The notes beneath the pieces are model-generated. The model did not search any database, had not been told where the DNA came from, and was given only the letters and a program-made list of their open reading frames with translations. From JANQHS01 sp965227315 (lineage in GTDB: Bacteria > Bacteroidota > Bacteroidia > Cytophagales > CCMP332), in assembly GCA_965227315.1 (NCBI GenBank), contig OZ245737.1, forward strand, positions 2,480,001 through 2,544,000: a stretch of 64,000 bases of DNA, read 5' to 3'. The translations under genes and the position numbers were made by a program. Below, one piece after another: positions 15,324 to 23,465 of this stretch. Within the stretch, counting starts at the first letter, position 1; every line of letters begins with the position of its first letter.

Positions 15324-17357
15324 ATGTACAAGCTTTCCGGCATATTGATTTTGTTAATGCTTTTCGGAGCACAGTTGAGTTTCGCCCAGGTAGAGGGGTT
15401 GAATGAACGGAGGGGTGGAAACAAAAAGCAGGAACCCCAGAACGACTATGATACGGAATACATCCGCAAGCAAAACCGCAAGAAGCAAAACAAGTATAGG
15501 GGAAAGTTAGACCTGAATAAGATCGACAAAAGACAGGCCAAGATCGATAAGAAGAACTCAAAAAATAAGGTTGCTTTGCGGCCGGGTTCAAAGGAGCGGG
15601 CCAGAAGAATGTCAAGAATGAAGGCCAGCAAGACCGGAGGTTACCAAACGGGTATTGATGTAGTGGAAAGGGACAAAAGACTTGCCGAGGTAGACAAATC
15701 AAACCAGAAAAAGATGCGGGGTGGTAAACGGGTCAACCCAAGGAAGGCGACGGAAGAGAAACATAGAAAAGCAGAGACCACCGCTGCTTTCTCCCAAGGT
15801 GTGGACCTTTCAAAAAAGGATAAGAAACTTGCGGGAATCGATAAGAAAAACAAGAAATCACAGAAAGGAGGCAAGCGTGTTAACCCCAACAAAATTCGCG
15901 AGGATAAACATCGGAAGTCCGAGGTTATGGCGGGTTTTGGGACGGGAATAGACGTGGGTGAAAGGGACAAGAAACTAGCGGAGATCGATAAGAAGAACAA
16001 GAGATCCCAAAGGGGTGGAAAAAAGGTAAACCCAAACAAGGCGCGTGAAGATCAACATCGGAAGTCCGAGGTTATGGCCGGTTTTGGAACTGGAATAGAC
16101 TTAGGTGAAAGAGATAAGAAGTTAGCAGAGATCGATAAGAGGAATAAGAGATCCCAAAGGGGTGGAAAAAGGGTAAACCCAAACAAGGCGCGTGAAGATC
16201 AACATAGGAAGTCTGAGATCATGGCCGGATTTGTAACCGGAATTGACGTCACCGAGAGGGACAAGAAACTGGCGGAGATCGATAAGGCAAATAGGAAATC
16301 TCAAAAGGGAGGTAAAAGAGTAAATCCAAGGAAAGCCCGGGAGGAACAACATCGGAAATCAGAGGTTATGGCAGGGTTTATCACGGGAATTGATGTCACG
16401 GAAAGGGACAAACGACTTGCGGAGATTGACAAGTCAAACGCAAAGAAGATGCGTGGTGGAAAAAGGGTGAGCTATAGAAAGGCCCAGGAAGAGGCACATA
16501 GAAAATCTGAGGTAATGGCTGATTTCCAATTTGGGATAGATTTGGGAGCAAGGGATAAGCGTCTGATGGAGATTGAGAAAATGAATCGGAAGAAGCTTGA
16601 ACCCGGCAGGCCAATGACCAAAAACCAATATGAGAAAGGCAAATTGGAGAAAGCCGAACCTTTGGCAAATTTTTCGGGGAATTTTGACCTTTCCGAATGG
16701 GATAAGCACCTGAAAGAAATTGACAAGGTCAATAGAAAGAAGATGAAAGGAGCGGAAAGAACCACCGAGGCAAAAGAGTTGGCCAGGATACGTGAGACCC
16801 AAACCAAGATGGCCTACTTCTCCGGGCATTGGGATCAGAATGCATGGGATAAGCACCTTCAGGAAATCGATCAGATGAATCGGAAAAAAATGGGCAAGGG
16901 AAAACCCATGACCGAGAGGAAAGCGAGAAAAGAGCACCTGGCAAAGCAGGTGGCGGTGGCAAGTTTTAATCCGGAAACCATCGATCTGAGAGCAAGGGAA
17001 AAGCAATTGAAAGAATCCTCGAAGGCAATGGCCGACCTGAGAGGTGACTATATCGATCTGAACAAACGAAGAAGAGAGTTAAGGTCCAGCATGCGGGAAC
17101 AGGCTGACTTCAGAGGAGATATTACGGCCTTCAAGGTGAAGAAGGAGATGCATCCCAGCGTTTATTGGCGGATTGGTAAGCAAAGACGAACCTGGCGTGC
17201 AAAGGAAAGGTACAGAAAGTACCAATCGGCTTGGTTAAGATTTTGGAAGCGCGATCAATTACCCAGCCAAAAGTATAAACCCTATAAGCCCAAGTATTCC
17301 GATGAGGAGGCAGAACATTGGAATAGTTTGGACGGAACTGCCGAATGGTATGATTAA
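15324..17357 (+). CDS. exported basic protein of 49-residue tandem repeats
   Basis: The 677-residue protein has a signal peptide (MYKLSGILILLMLFGAQLSFAQ) and then a Lys/Arg-rich, probably helical body. Nine consecutive 49-residue units lie at nt 15646-16968 (147-bp DNA period). The core is GID-x-x-x-RDK-x-LAEIDK-x-N-x-K followed by GGKRVNP-x-KAREEQHRKSEVMAGF. Units 1-5 are very similar; later units drift (NFDLSEWDKHLKEIDKVNRK, HWDQNAWDKHLQEIDQMNRK) but keep the exact period. A degenerate half unit precedes them and another follows. The C terminus is Trp/Tyr/Lys-rich, without a T9SS sorting domain I recognise. I know no family function; the charge suggests binding to anionic polymers (LPS, teichoic-like or nucleic acids), which is inference. 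ATG 15324 is preferred to TTG 15321. Confidence 0.8.
   Translation: MYKLSGILILLMLFGAQLSFAQVEGLNERRGGNKKQEPQNDYDTEYIRKQNRKKQNKYRGKLDLNKIDKRQAKIDKKNSKNKVALRPGSKERARRMSRMKASKTGGYQTGIDVVERDKRLAEVDKSNQKKMRGGKRVNPRKATEEKHRKAETTAAFSQGVDLSKKDKKLAGIDKKNKKSQKGGKRVNPNKIREDKHRKSEVMAGFGTGIDVGERDKKLAEIDKKNKRSQRGGKKVNPNKAREDQHRKSEVMAGFGTGIDLGERDKKLAEIDKRNKRSQRGGKRVNPNKAREDQHRKSEIMAGFVTGIDVTERDKKLAEIDKANRKSQKGGKRVNPRKAREEQHRKSEVMAGFITGIDVTERDKRLAEIDKSNAKKMRGGKRVSYRKAQEEAHRKSEVMADFQFGIDLGARDKRLMEIEKMNRKKLEPGRPMTKNQYEKGKLEKAEPLANFSGNFDLSEWDKHLKEIDKVNRKKMKGAERTTEAKELARIRETQTKMAYFSGHWDQNAWDKHLQEIDQMNRKKMGKGKPMTERKARKEHLAKQVAVASFNPETIDLRAREKQLKESSKAMADLRGDYIDLNKRRRELRSSMREQADFRGDITAFKVKKEMHPSVYWRIGKQRRTWRAKERYRKYQSAWLRFWKRDQLPSQKYKPYKPKYSDEEAEHWNSLDGTAEWYD
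15646..16968 (+). repeat. nine-unit 147-bp coding tandem repeat
   Basis: Units begin near 15646, 15793, 15940, 16087, 16234, 16381, 16528, 16675 and 16822. Each is exactly 147 bp (49 codons), with no indels between units. Nucleotide identity is highest between the units at 15940 and 16087, where long stretches are identical, suggesting recent duplication or gene conversion. The outer units are older and more diverged. Confidence 0.85.
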
Positions 17358-17417
17358 GGAGATTTCGGAACAATTTTTGGTCTATTTTAGTTAGTTCGTA
17401 AATCCTAAGCAACACTG

Positions 17418-18137
17418 GTGCATCGATCTTCAATACTTCTTCTGATCTTTTTTACGCTCGTTTCATTCGAGTCAAGGGGACAGTTTGACCAGCTGTACTA
17501 TAAGAAGGAGATTACCTATGGATTGAATTTCAATACGAATTCCGGATTCATAGGAGGATTTGATTTCCGGTATTCAAAGCACCTGAGGTCCAATCTTTTT
17601 CAAAGCTTTCAAGTTGAGATCGTCAATGTAAAGCATCCCAAGGAGCTAAAGTATATCACCAGATATTCGGGCTCGTTTATCAGAGATAAGCAGGTTTATC
17701 TCTTTCCCTTGAGGCTGAGTTATGGACGGGAGGTCCTTTTATTCAGAAAATCAGCCGAGGAAGGGATGCAAATGCATGCCCATTTTAGTATGGGGCCTAC
17801 CATGGGATTTATAAAACCATACTATATCGTTTATGATTATGGTGACGGAGTGGTAGCCAATGAACCTTACGACCCTGATAAGCACACAGATCCGAACAAT
17901 ATCCAGGACAGAGGAGGATTTCTGAGAGGATTCGATGAGATGACGGTTGAACCCGGATTCCACATGAGAAGTGGATTTGGTTTTGAATTTGGCAAAATGG
18001 CTGCTCATGTAGCCGGGATTGAAATTGGGGCATTGTTTGAGGCTTATGCAAGGCCCATCATTATCGTTCCCACGGCACCAAACCGAAGCGTCTTTGCCTC
18101 CGGTTACCTGATTCTTTATTACGGAAAAAGAAAGTAG
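17418..18137 (+). CDS. exported outer-membrane-like protein, unknown function
   Basis: The 239-residue product has a GTG start and a signal peptide (SSILLLIFFTLVSFESRGQ). The mature part is rich in alternating aromatic/polar strands: YKKEITYGLNFNTNSGFIGG, DFRYSKHLRSNLFQSFQVEI, VYLFPLRLSYGREVLLFRK, then GFHMRSGFGFEFGKM and ending ASGYLILYYGKRK. This is typical of small beta-barrels in Bacteroidota. I recall relatives next to lipA in other genomes, without a known role. It sits 9 bp before lipA and 60 bp after the repeat protein. Confidence 0.75.
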   Translation: MHRSSILLLIFFTLVSFESRGQFDQLYYKKEITYGLNFNTNSGFIGGFDFRYSKHLRSNLFQSFQVEIVNVKHPKELKYITRYSGSFIRDKQVYLFPLRLSYGREVLLFRKSAEEGMQMHAHFSMGPTMGFIKPYYIVYDYGDGVVANEPYDPDKHTDPNNIQDRGGFLRGFDEMTVEPGFHMRSGFGFEFGKMAAHVAGIEIGALFEAYARPIIIVPTAPNRSVFASGYLILYYGKRK

Positions 18138-18146
18138 AATTGCACG

Positions 18147-19028
18147 ATGATTGAACTTCCTGTCGTAGAGCCGAAAAAAGACCTGAAAAACGGTAAGCCA
18201 CCTTGGTTAAAGGTGAAGCTTCCTGTAGGGGAGAAGTTTAGGAATGTCAGAGAACTTGTTGATAAGCATAAGCTTCATACCATCTGCGAAAGTGGGAACT
18301 GTCCAAATATGGGAGAGTGCTGGGGTGCGGGTACCGCGACTTTCATGATCCTGGGAAATGTTTGTACCAGGTCCTGCTCCTTCTGCGCTGTGAAGACCGG
18401 CCGGCCGCCTGAATATGATGAAGGCGAACCGGAAAGAGTGGCGGAAGCGATCCTTAAAATGAAAGTGAAACATGCGGTCCTGACTTCGGTGAACAGGGAC
18501 GAACTCAAGGATAGAGGTGCAGAGATTTGGAGAAGAACCGTTGAGCAGATCAAGAAATTGAGCCCCGAAACCACGATTGAAACACTGATCCCTGATGTAA
18601 AGGGGAATTGGGAAGCTCTGGAGGAAATGATCTCTGCAGGCCAGGAAGTGGTTTCTCATAACATGGAAACCGTTGAAGAGCTTTACAGAAAAGTTCGCCC
18701 TCAGGCCAAATATGACCGTAGCCTTGAGCAATTGAAAAGGATCAAAGAGCATGGTAAAAGATCCAAATCTGGAATCATGGTTGGACTGGGAGAAACCGAT
18801 GCTCAGGTTCTCAAGACCATGGATGATCTTGTTGAGGTTGGACTGGACATACTGACTATAGGCCAATATCTCCAGCCTACCAGGCTGCATCTTGAAGTAG
18901 CCGAATTCATTACCCCGGAGAAGTTCGAATGGTATAAAGAGATCGGCGAGACAAAGGGTCTTAAGTATGTTGAGTCTGGTCCTCTGGTAAGATCCTCCTA
19001 TCATGCCGAAAGACATGTGAATGTCTAA
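18147..19028 (+). CDS. lipA: lipoyl synthase
   Basis: The 293-residue radical-SAM enzyme inserts two sulfurs into octanoylated E2/H proteins. Both clusters are visible: the auxiliary motif CESGNCPNMGEC (C47, C52, C58) and the SAM motif CTRSCSFC (C73, C77, C80). The C-terminal SGPLVRSSYHA carries the conserved Ser that ligates the auxiliary cluster. It serves lipoyl-dependent complexes such as the one using the fused E1 encoded upstream. The 3' end overlaps the next gene by 8 bp. Length is normal. Confidence 0.96.
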   Translation: MIELPVVEPKKDLKNGKPPWLKVKLPVGEKFRNVRELVDKHKLHTICESGNCPNMGECWGAGTATFMILGNVCTRSCSFCAVKTGRPPEYDEGEPERVAEAILKMKVKHAVLTSVNRDELKDRGAEIWRRTVEQIKKLSPETTIETLIPDVKGNWEALEEMISAGQEVVSHNMETVEELYRKVRPQAKYDRSLEQLKRIKEHGKRSKSGIMVGLGETDAQVLKTMDDLVEVGLDILTIGQYLQPTRLHLEVAEFITPEKFEWYKEIGETKGLKYVESGPLVRSSYHAERHVNV

Positions 19029-19749
19029 GGCTTCAAGTTCCGGAAACGAGCTATACCTATTTCCTGTTCCTATATCCGAGGGTGATCCAAAATCCGTCCT
19101 GGCGCCATATTCCATTTCCATCTTAGAAAGAGCAGATGTTCTTTTTGTTGAAAAGCCAAAGGTCGCAAGATCATTGCTCGGTAGGCTCGGGTTGAAAGCT
19201 GTCATAGAAAAGGCGGAATTTGTTGAAATCGGAAAAACCGCTTTGGATGATGAGATCAACTCGGCCTTGATGAGTCTGGCTTCCGGAGCTATGGGCCTGC
19301 TGATGTCGGATAGCGGCATGCCCTGTATTGGAGACCCCGGATGGGAGGTGGTTGCTCAGGCGCATCAATTGGGAATAAGCATCAAACCCATTCCAGGTCC
19401 GAATTCATTTATGCAGGCGCTTATGGCATCCGGGTTTTCGGGACAGAAATTCGTATTTCATGGTTATCTGGCCATTGACAAGGCAAAAAGAAAAAAGGAA
19501 CTGCAGAGATTATCCAGGGACCTGACGAATACGGGTTATACTCAGATCTTCATGGAGACTCCTTATCGAAACCATGAATTGTTCCGGTCGATCCTTTCTG
19601 TCGTTGATCAGAATATTGGACTTTCCATTTCCACCGATATCAATGGTGAAAACGAATCCATAGAGACGGCGAGGGTTTTTGAATGGAAGAGGATGGATTA
19701 CAAATTGCCCAAATCTCCGACCGTATTTGTATTAGGGGATTTTAGTTAA
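19021..19749 (+). CDS. RsmI-like tetrapyrrole-methylase family protein
   Basis: The 242-residue SAM-dependent methylase is related to RsmI (16S rRNA C1402 ribose 2'-O-methyltransferase). Visible are LYLFPVPISEGDPKSVLAPY, the GLLMSDSGMPCIGDPGWEVV loop, PIPGPNSFMQALMASGFSGQ and FMETPYRNHELF. It departs from canonical RsmI at the N terminus (no LYVVATPIGN) and is shorter, so it belongs to the second RsmI-like branch common in Bacteroidota; substrate uncertain. ATG 19021 overlaps the lipA stop. Confidence 0.8.
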   Translation: MSKASSSGNELYLFPVPISEGDPKSVLAPYSISILERADVLFVEKPKVARSLLGRLGLKAVIEKAEFVEIGKTALDDEINSALMSLASGAMGLLMSDSGMPCIGDPGWEVVAQAHQLGISIKPIPGPNSFMQALMASGFSGQKFVFHGYLAIDKAKRKKELQRLSRDLTNTGYTQIFMETPYRNHELFRSILSVVDQNIGLSISTDINGENESIETARVFEWKRMDYKLPKSPTVFVLGDFS

Positions 19750-19770
19750 TTCTCGTATAGGCGGTTCTTT

Positions 19771-19778
19771 TATATTTG
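19771..19778 (+). promoter_or_regulatory. -7 element upstream of metK
   Basis: TATATTTG matches TAnnTTTG and ends 19 bp before the metK ATG in a 48-bp gap. No TTG is seen 19-21 bp further up. The leader is too short for a SAM riboswitch. Confidence 0.4.
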
Positions 19779-19797
19779 CAGCTCTAATTTTTTTAAC

Positions 19798-21087
19798 ATG
19801 CCGTATTTATTCACCTCCGAATCAGTTTCGGAGGGACATCCTGATAAGATTTCTGACCAGATTTCCGATGCGCTTTTGGATCATTTCCTTGCGTTTGACC
19901 CGGAATCCAAAGTAGCCTGTGAAACTCTTGTAACCACGGGTCAGGTGGTTCTTGCTGGCGAAGTAAAAAGCGAAACTTACCTCGACGTCCAAACCATTGC
20001 CAGAGAGGTTATCAACGATATTGGATACACCTCCAGCGAGTACAAATTTGAAGGAGATTCCTGTGGGGTCTTTTCAGCAATTCACGAACAATCTCCGGAC
20101 ATCAATCAGGGGGTTGAAAGAGGAGCTCTTGAGGACCAGGGTGCCGGTGATCAGGGAATGATGTTTGGGTATGCCACCAATGAAACGGAGAACTTCATGC
20201 CACTGGCATTGGAGCTTTCACACCTGATACTAAGGGAACTCGCAGAGTTGAGAAGGGAAAACAATGAGATCACCTACCTTAGGCCTGACTCAAAAGCTCA
20301 GGTTACCATCGAGTATGGTGATGATAACAGACCTCAGCGCATCGATACCATTGTCATTTCGACCCAGCACGATGACTTTATGAAGGCAGATCCTTCTCAT
20401 GGTCTGGATCAGAAAAAGATCGATGACGAGATGCTTTCTCAGATCCACAACGATATGGTGAATATCCTGATGCCAAGGGTCAAGAAACTACTCCCGGAGA
20501 ATATACAGAGTCTTTTTAATGATCAGACAAGATACCTGATCAATCCTACGGGAAAATTTGTCATCGGAGGTCCTCATGGGGACACCGGGCTGACAGGTAG
20601 AAAAATTATTGTGGATACCTACGGAGGTAAGGGAGCACATGGTGGTGGTGCATTTTCGGGAAAAGATCCGAGTAAGGTGGATCGGTCAGCGGCCTATGCC
20701 TCTCGTCATATGGCCAAAAATCTTGTTGCGGCAGGCGTTGCAGACCAGGTATTGGTGCAGGTGTCCTATGCTATTGGAGTTGCTGAGCCCACATCGGTAA
20801 TGGTCGAGACCTATGGATCTTCAAAGTTGGGATTAAGTGATCCTGAGATCTCGGAGAAGGCTGCCAAAGTTTTTGATATGCGGCCGGGCATGATCGAAAA
20901 AAGGCTACAGCTAAGAAACCCGATCTATCGGGAAACGGCGGCTTATGGTCATATGGGAAGAAATCCGGAGCAGAAAATGAAAACCTTTCTTTCCGGAGAC
21001 GGCAAGGAGAAGAAGGTGAATGTCGATCTGTTCACATGGGAGAAGCTGGACATGATCGATGATGTGAAGAAAGAATTTGGGATATAA
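19798..21087 (+). CDS. metK: S-adenosylmethionine synthetase
   Basis: The 429-residue enzyme makes SAM from methionine and ATP. The start MPYLFTSESVSEGHPDKISD holds the ATP-binding His-Pro-Asp. Further signatures are GAGDQGMMFGYA and GGGAFSGKDPSKVDRSAAY. It is longer than the E. coli enzyme because of extra segments (for example NEITYLRPDSK), as usual for Bacteroidota. SAM supplied here feeds several neighbours (RimO, LipA, the RsmI-like protein, MnmD, PrmA). It is transcribed alone and ends at a clear terminator. Confidence 0.97.
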   Translation: MPYLFTSESVSEGHPDKISDQISDALLDHFLAFDPESKVACETLVTTGQVVLAGEVKSETYLDVQTIAREVINDIGYTSSEYKFEGDSCGVFSAIHEQSPDINQGVERGALEDQGAGDQGMMFGYATNETENFMPLALELSHLILRELAELRRENNEITYLRPDSKAQVTIEYGDDNRPQRIDTIVISTQHDDFMKADPSHGLDQKKIDDEMLSQIHNDMVNILMPRVKKLLPENIQSLFNDQTRYLINPTGKFVIGGPHGDTGLTGRKIIVDTYGGKGAHGGGAFSGKDPSKVDRSAAYASRHMAKNLVAAGVADQVLVQVSYAIGVAEPTSVMVETYGSSKLGLSDPEISEKAAKVFDMRPGMIEKRLQLRNPIYRETAAYGHMGRNPEQKMKTFLSGDGKEKKVNVDLFTWEKLDMIDDVKKEFGI

Positions 21088-21088
21088 A

Positions 21089-21116
21089 AAAAGGGCCGCA
21101 AGGCCCTTTTCTTTTA
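21089..21116. terminator. intrinsic terminator between metK and hpf
   Basis: AAAAGGGCC-GCAA-GGCCCTTTT gives a stem with a GCAA tetraloop and a T-rich tail on the plus strand. The A run on the other side lets it also end the minus-strand rpsU-xer-hpf transcript. Confidence 0.85.
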
Positions 21117-21419
21117 GTGGTGAATGAAGTTCTTTTCCTTATATCGCTGAAGTTGTTTCTTTAGCGCCTCCATTGCCTCATCGGCTGCAGCTTCGAAAGA
21201 AGAAGCTTCCTGCTTTGAGAATAGGGTTTGACCCGGAATATTCAGCTTTACTTCGACGATTTTTTTATGACCTTTTTCATCGCCTTTGTCTAGCCTTAGA
21301 AACACGTCCCCGTCGATGATGCGATCGTAAAAGGTTTCAAGCTTATCAACCTTCTTTTGAATGAATTCAAGAAGTTTTGGATCGGCATCAAAGTGAACGG
21401 ATTGCATTTGAAGTTTCAT
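21114..21419 (-). CDS. hpf: short ribosome hibernation promoting factor
   Basis: The 101-residue protein of the RaiA/HPF family begins MKLQMQSVHFDADPKLLEFIQKKVDKLE and continues with VEVKLNIPGQTLFSKQEASSFEAAADEAMEALKKQ. It has only the ribosome-binding domain, lacking the C-terminal dimerisation domain of long HPF. HPF binds the decoding region of idle 30S subunits in slow growth. It is the last gene of the minus-strand rpsU-xer-hpf cluster, 27 bp after the recombinase. Confidence 0.93.
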   Translation of the reverse strand: MKLQMQSVHFDADPKLLEFIQKKVDKLETFYDRIIDGDVFLRLDKGDEKGHKKIVEVKLNIPGQTLFSKQEASSFEAAADEAMEALKKQLQRYKEKNFIHH

Positions 21420-21446
21420 AGTTGATAAAATTTAAAATCAAACATA

Positions 21447-22343
21447 TCAGGCCTTTGGATGGGCCTGATTAAAAATTCTTTTCAGCTTCTCAACTGAATT
21501 ATGTGTATAAACCTGTGTTGCGGCCAGGCTCTCATGACCCAAAAGGTCCTTGATCGCGTTAAGATCTGCTCCGTTATTCAAAAGTGATGTAGCAAAGCTA
21601 TGCCTAAGCAAGTGTGGGCTTATGTTTTCTGCTGTTGTGATTAGGTTCAAATATTTTTTGACTATCCTCTGGATAAACATAGGGTAAGCTTTTTTACCCC
21701 TGTTTGTTAAAATTAAGAAACCCTCGCTTTTATCAAAATGCATTTGATCTCTTTCGGTTTGATACTTATCAATGGCGTTGAGAAGGTTATAGTTCAACGG
21801 GACAACTCTTTGCTTATTTCCCTTGCCGGTAATTTTGAGAAGTTTTTTTTTCGGATCCAGATCCTGGTCTTTAATTCCGATCAGCTCTGACAACCTGATA
21901 CCGGTGCCATACAGTAATTCCAGGATCAGGTAATCCCTGAATCCGGGAAAACCATCCTGGAAAATGTCCTCCTCAAAAAGCTTCTCCATTTTTTCATCAG
22001 GGATGAATTCAGGAAGTTTTTTTTGAAATTTCGGGGCGCTGATCCCGAGCATAGGATCCTTGAGTTTCACCCCGTTTTTTTTGAGGAATTTGAAGAAGCT
22101 CTTGATGGTGGCTGTCTTCCTCGAAAGACTTCTGTGGCTGATACCAGCTTCCGCCAATGATGCCAGCCAACTTCGCACGATTCCGGGGTTGATCTGGTTG
22201 ATCGAGATCTCTCCGTAATTTGATTTGAGGAAAATCCCGAATTGGGTAAGATCATTCCTATACGAGGTCAAGGTATTCTCACTGTACCTTTTCTCATACC
22301 CCAGGAATTCGAGAAATGAATTTGCTTCCTTTTCGATCGGCAT
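21447..22343 (-). CDS. tyrosine recombinase XerC/XerD-like
   Basis: The 298-residue protein has an N-terminal SAM-like core-binding domain and a C-terminal catalytic domain with all active residues: R150 (GTGIRLSELIG), K174 (ITGKGNKQR), H244 and R247 (PHLLRHSFA), H270 (LLGHESLAATQ) and Y279. Xer recombinases resolve chromosome dimers at dif. The chromosomal operon with rpsU and hpf and the absence of phage genes point to the housekeeping enzyme rather than a mobile integrase. Whether it is XerC or XerD I cannot decide. Confidence 0.92.
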   Translation of the reverse strand: MPIEKEANSFLEFLGYEKRYSENTLTSYRNDLTQFGIFLKSNYGEISINQINPGIVRSWLASLAEAGISHRSLSRKTATIKSFFKFLKKNGVKLKDPMLGISAPKFQKKLPEFIPDEKMEKLFEEDIFQDGFPGFRDYLILELLYGTGIRLSELIGIKDQDLDPKKKLLKITGKGNKQRVVPLNYNLLNAIDKYQTERDQMHFDKSEGFLILTNRGKKAYPMFIQRIVKKYLNLITTAENISPHLLRHSFATSLLNNGADLNAIKDLLGHESLAATQVYTHNSVEKLKRIFNQAHPKA

Positions 22344-22375
22344 TACCGATCAAAAAATACAAAATGAAGGGCTAA

Positions 22376-22570
22376 TTAAGAATTTTCGGCGGTACGAATC
22401 TGCTGGATGTACGCAGCTTTGATCTTGGTGTTTCTAAGCTTTACGGACTTCTTGGTATAATAAGAGCGATCCCTTACTTCCCTGATAACACCGGCTTTCT
22501 CAAACTTCTTCTTGAACCTTTTGAGTGCGCGATCTATTGATTCGTTTTCCTTAACTGTGACAGTGATCAT
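22376..22570 (-). CDS. rpsU: 30S ribosomal protein S21
   Basis: The 64-residue protein MITVTVKENESIDRALKRFK is bS21, with the basic tail KSVKLRNTKIKAAYIQQ. The frame is open upstream, but the ATG at 22568-22570 gives the family start and is preceded by a strong AAAGGAG at optimal spacing, unlike most genes here. In Bacteroidota, bS21 together with bS6 and bS18 helps sequester the 16S anti-Shine-Dalgarno, so a strong SD on rpsU suggests autogenous control. The promoter is recognisable, and xer and hpf follow. Confidence 0.96.
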   Translation of the reverse strand: MITVTVKENESIDRALKRFKKKFEKAGVIREVRDRSYYTKKSVKLRNTKIKAAYIQQIRTAENS

Positions 22571-22576
22571 TGAATT

Positions 22577-22583
22577 CTCCTTT
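22577..22583 (-). promoter_or_regulatory. strong Shine-Dalgarno of rpsU
   Basis: On the minus strand AAAGGAG lies 6 nt before the rpsU ATG and pairs fully with the CUCCUUU of the 16S 3' end encoded at about 39730-39736. It decides the S21 start. Most genes of this window lack such a site. Confidence 0.75.
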
Positions 22584-22594
22584 AAAAAGGGCCG

Positions 22595-22624
22595 CAAAGT
22601 TAATCCTTTGTGGAAATAAATCAA
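22595..22624 (-). promoter_or_regulatory. rpsU promoter, -33 TTG and -7 TAACTTTG
   Basis: On the minus strand TTG (plus 22622-22624) is followed after exactly 19 bp by TAACTTTG (plus 22595-22602), the full Bacteroidota sigma-A consensus. The predicted transcript starts a few bases downstream and has a leader of about 20 nt containing the strong Shine-Dalgarno. Confidence 0.75.
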
Positions 22625-22630
22625 AAAGGA

Positions 22631-23419
22631 TCAGAAGTAATAGTAATCCTTGGATCTCTTTTTTCTGATCGGAAAATACCAGGACAGGCGGAATATCCAT
22701 GAATTATCCATTCTCAGTGTTTCGTCCTTTTCCATGTCGTTATGGTTCCAATCCCTCCTGTTTTTTGTCCATGCCATTCTATATTCCACCGAAAGCAGGA
22801 AATTGACATATTTTTTCCTATCATAATAGGCATAGCCGATGGACGGGCTAAGTGAAAATCCATTGCTCAGTTTATCATAACCCTTGAGATAATCTTTCGT
22901 AAGTCCGGGAACCGACCCGGATTGATCCACGATCCTGATCTTATGTTGTAGCAATCCAAACCCGATCATGCCAACAATACCGGAATGGATATTCCCATTG
23001 ATCAGACCGGATTGAAGCAGGAGCTTTCCAACTTTTAGAAAATTGAGATTATATCCTCTTTGTGATATGGTGATTTCGGCCGCTTGCCCATTTCCGCCGA
23101 TCACATAACCTGAAGAAGTCAAGAGGTTAGAGATCACTCCGGTCTCCTTGATATTGTCAGCAAAATAAGCGGTGAAATCGGCACCGAGATAGATATCGTT
23201 TTTCGATTTCCAATAGAATCCCAAGCCTATTCCCGGATGAGGATTGAAGCGTTCGGCATAATCCAGTTGTGGCCAATTGAATTCTACAATACCGGTAATC
23301 AGGAATTCGTTTAATCTGGGGTTTTCTGGTTTTTTCAGATCCAGGGAGTCCGTTGTTTCCTGTGCTTGGGCACAGAAAAAGGCGATAAGTAAAAGAAAAG
23401 TGAGAAACGTTCCCTTCAT
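22631..23419 (-). CDS. exported outer-membrane-like protein
   Basis: The 262-residue product has a signal peptide MKGTFLTFLLLIAFFCAQAQ. The mature chain alternates aromatic and polar residues in barrel-like strands (GIGLGFYWKSKNDIYLGADF, YVNFLLSVEYRMAW) and ends with a C-terminal run SWIFRLSWYFPIRKKR. It resembles the small outer-membrane barrels frequent in this phylum; no named family or substrate is evident. It is transcribed alone on the minus strand, divergent from the nucleotide-sugar operon, which hints at an envelope role without proving it. Confidence 0.7.
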   Translation of the reverse strand: MKGTFLTFLLLIAFFCAQAQETTDSLDLKKPENPRLNEFLITGIVEFNWPQLDYAERFNPHPGIGLGFYWKSKNDIYLGADFTAYFADNIKETGVISNLLTSSGYVIGGNGQAAEITISQRGYNLNFLKVGKLLLQSGLINGNIHSGIVGMIGFGLLQHKIRIVDQSGSVPGLTKDYLKGYDKLSNGFSLSPSIGYAYYDRKKYVNFLLSVEYRMAWTKNRRDWNHNDMEKDETLRMDNSWIFRLSWYFPIRKKRSKDYYYF

Positions 23420-23465
23420 CTAAATTTTAATCGGAGGCAAATTTTAGAATAAATTTTCAAGTGGT

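Noticed and set aside
15646..16968. Regular 147-bp repeats, considered as a CRISPR-like or satellite array.
   Set aside because: They are in frame, contain no constant-repeat/unique-spacer pattern and encode a continuous protein with conserved residues.
18207..19319. A 370-codon minus-strand frame opposite lipA and the RsmI-like gene.
   Set aside because: Both plus-strand genes are certain and occupy the same DNA; the antisense product shows no domain.
19750..19797. SAM riboswitch upstream of metK.
   Set aside because: The gap is only 48 bp and contains a promoter-like -7 element, leaving no room for a SAM aptamer.
21447..22343. Tyrosine recombinase considered as evidence for a mobile element.
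   Set aside because: It sits in an operon with rpsU and hpf, has normal Xer size, and no phage, transfer or cargo genes are near.
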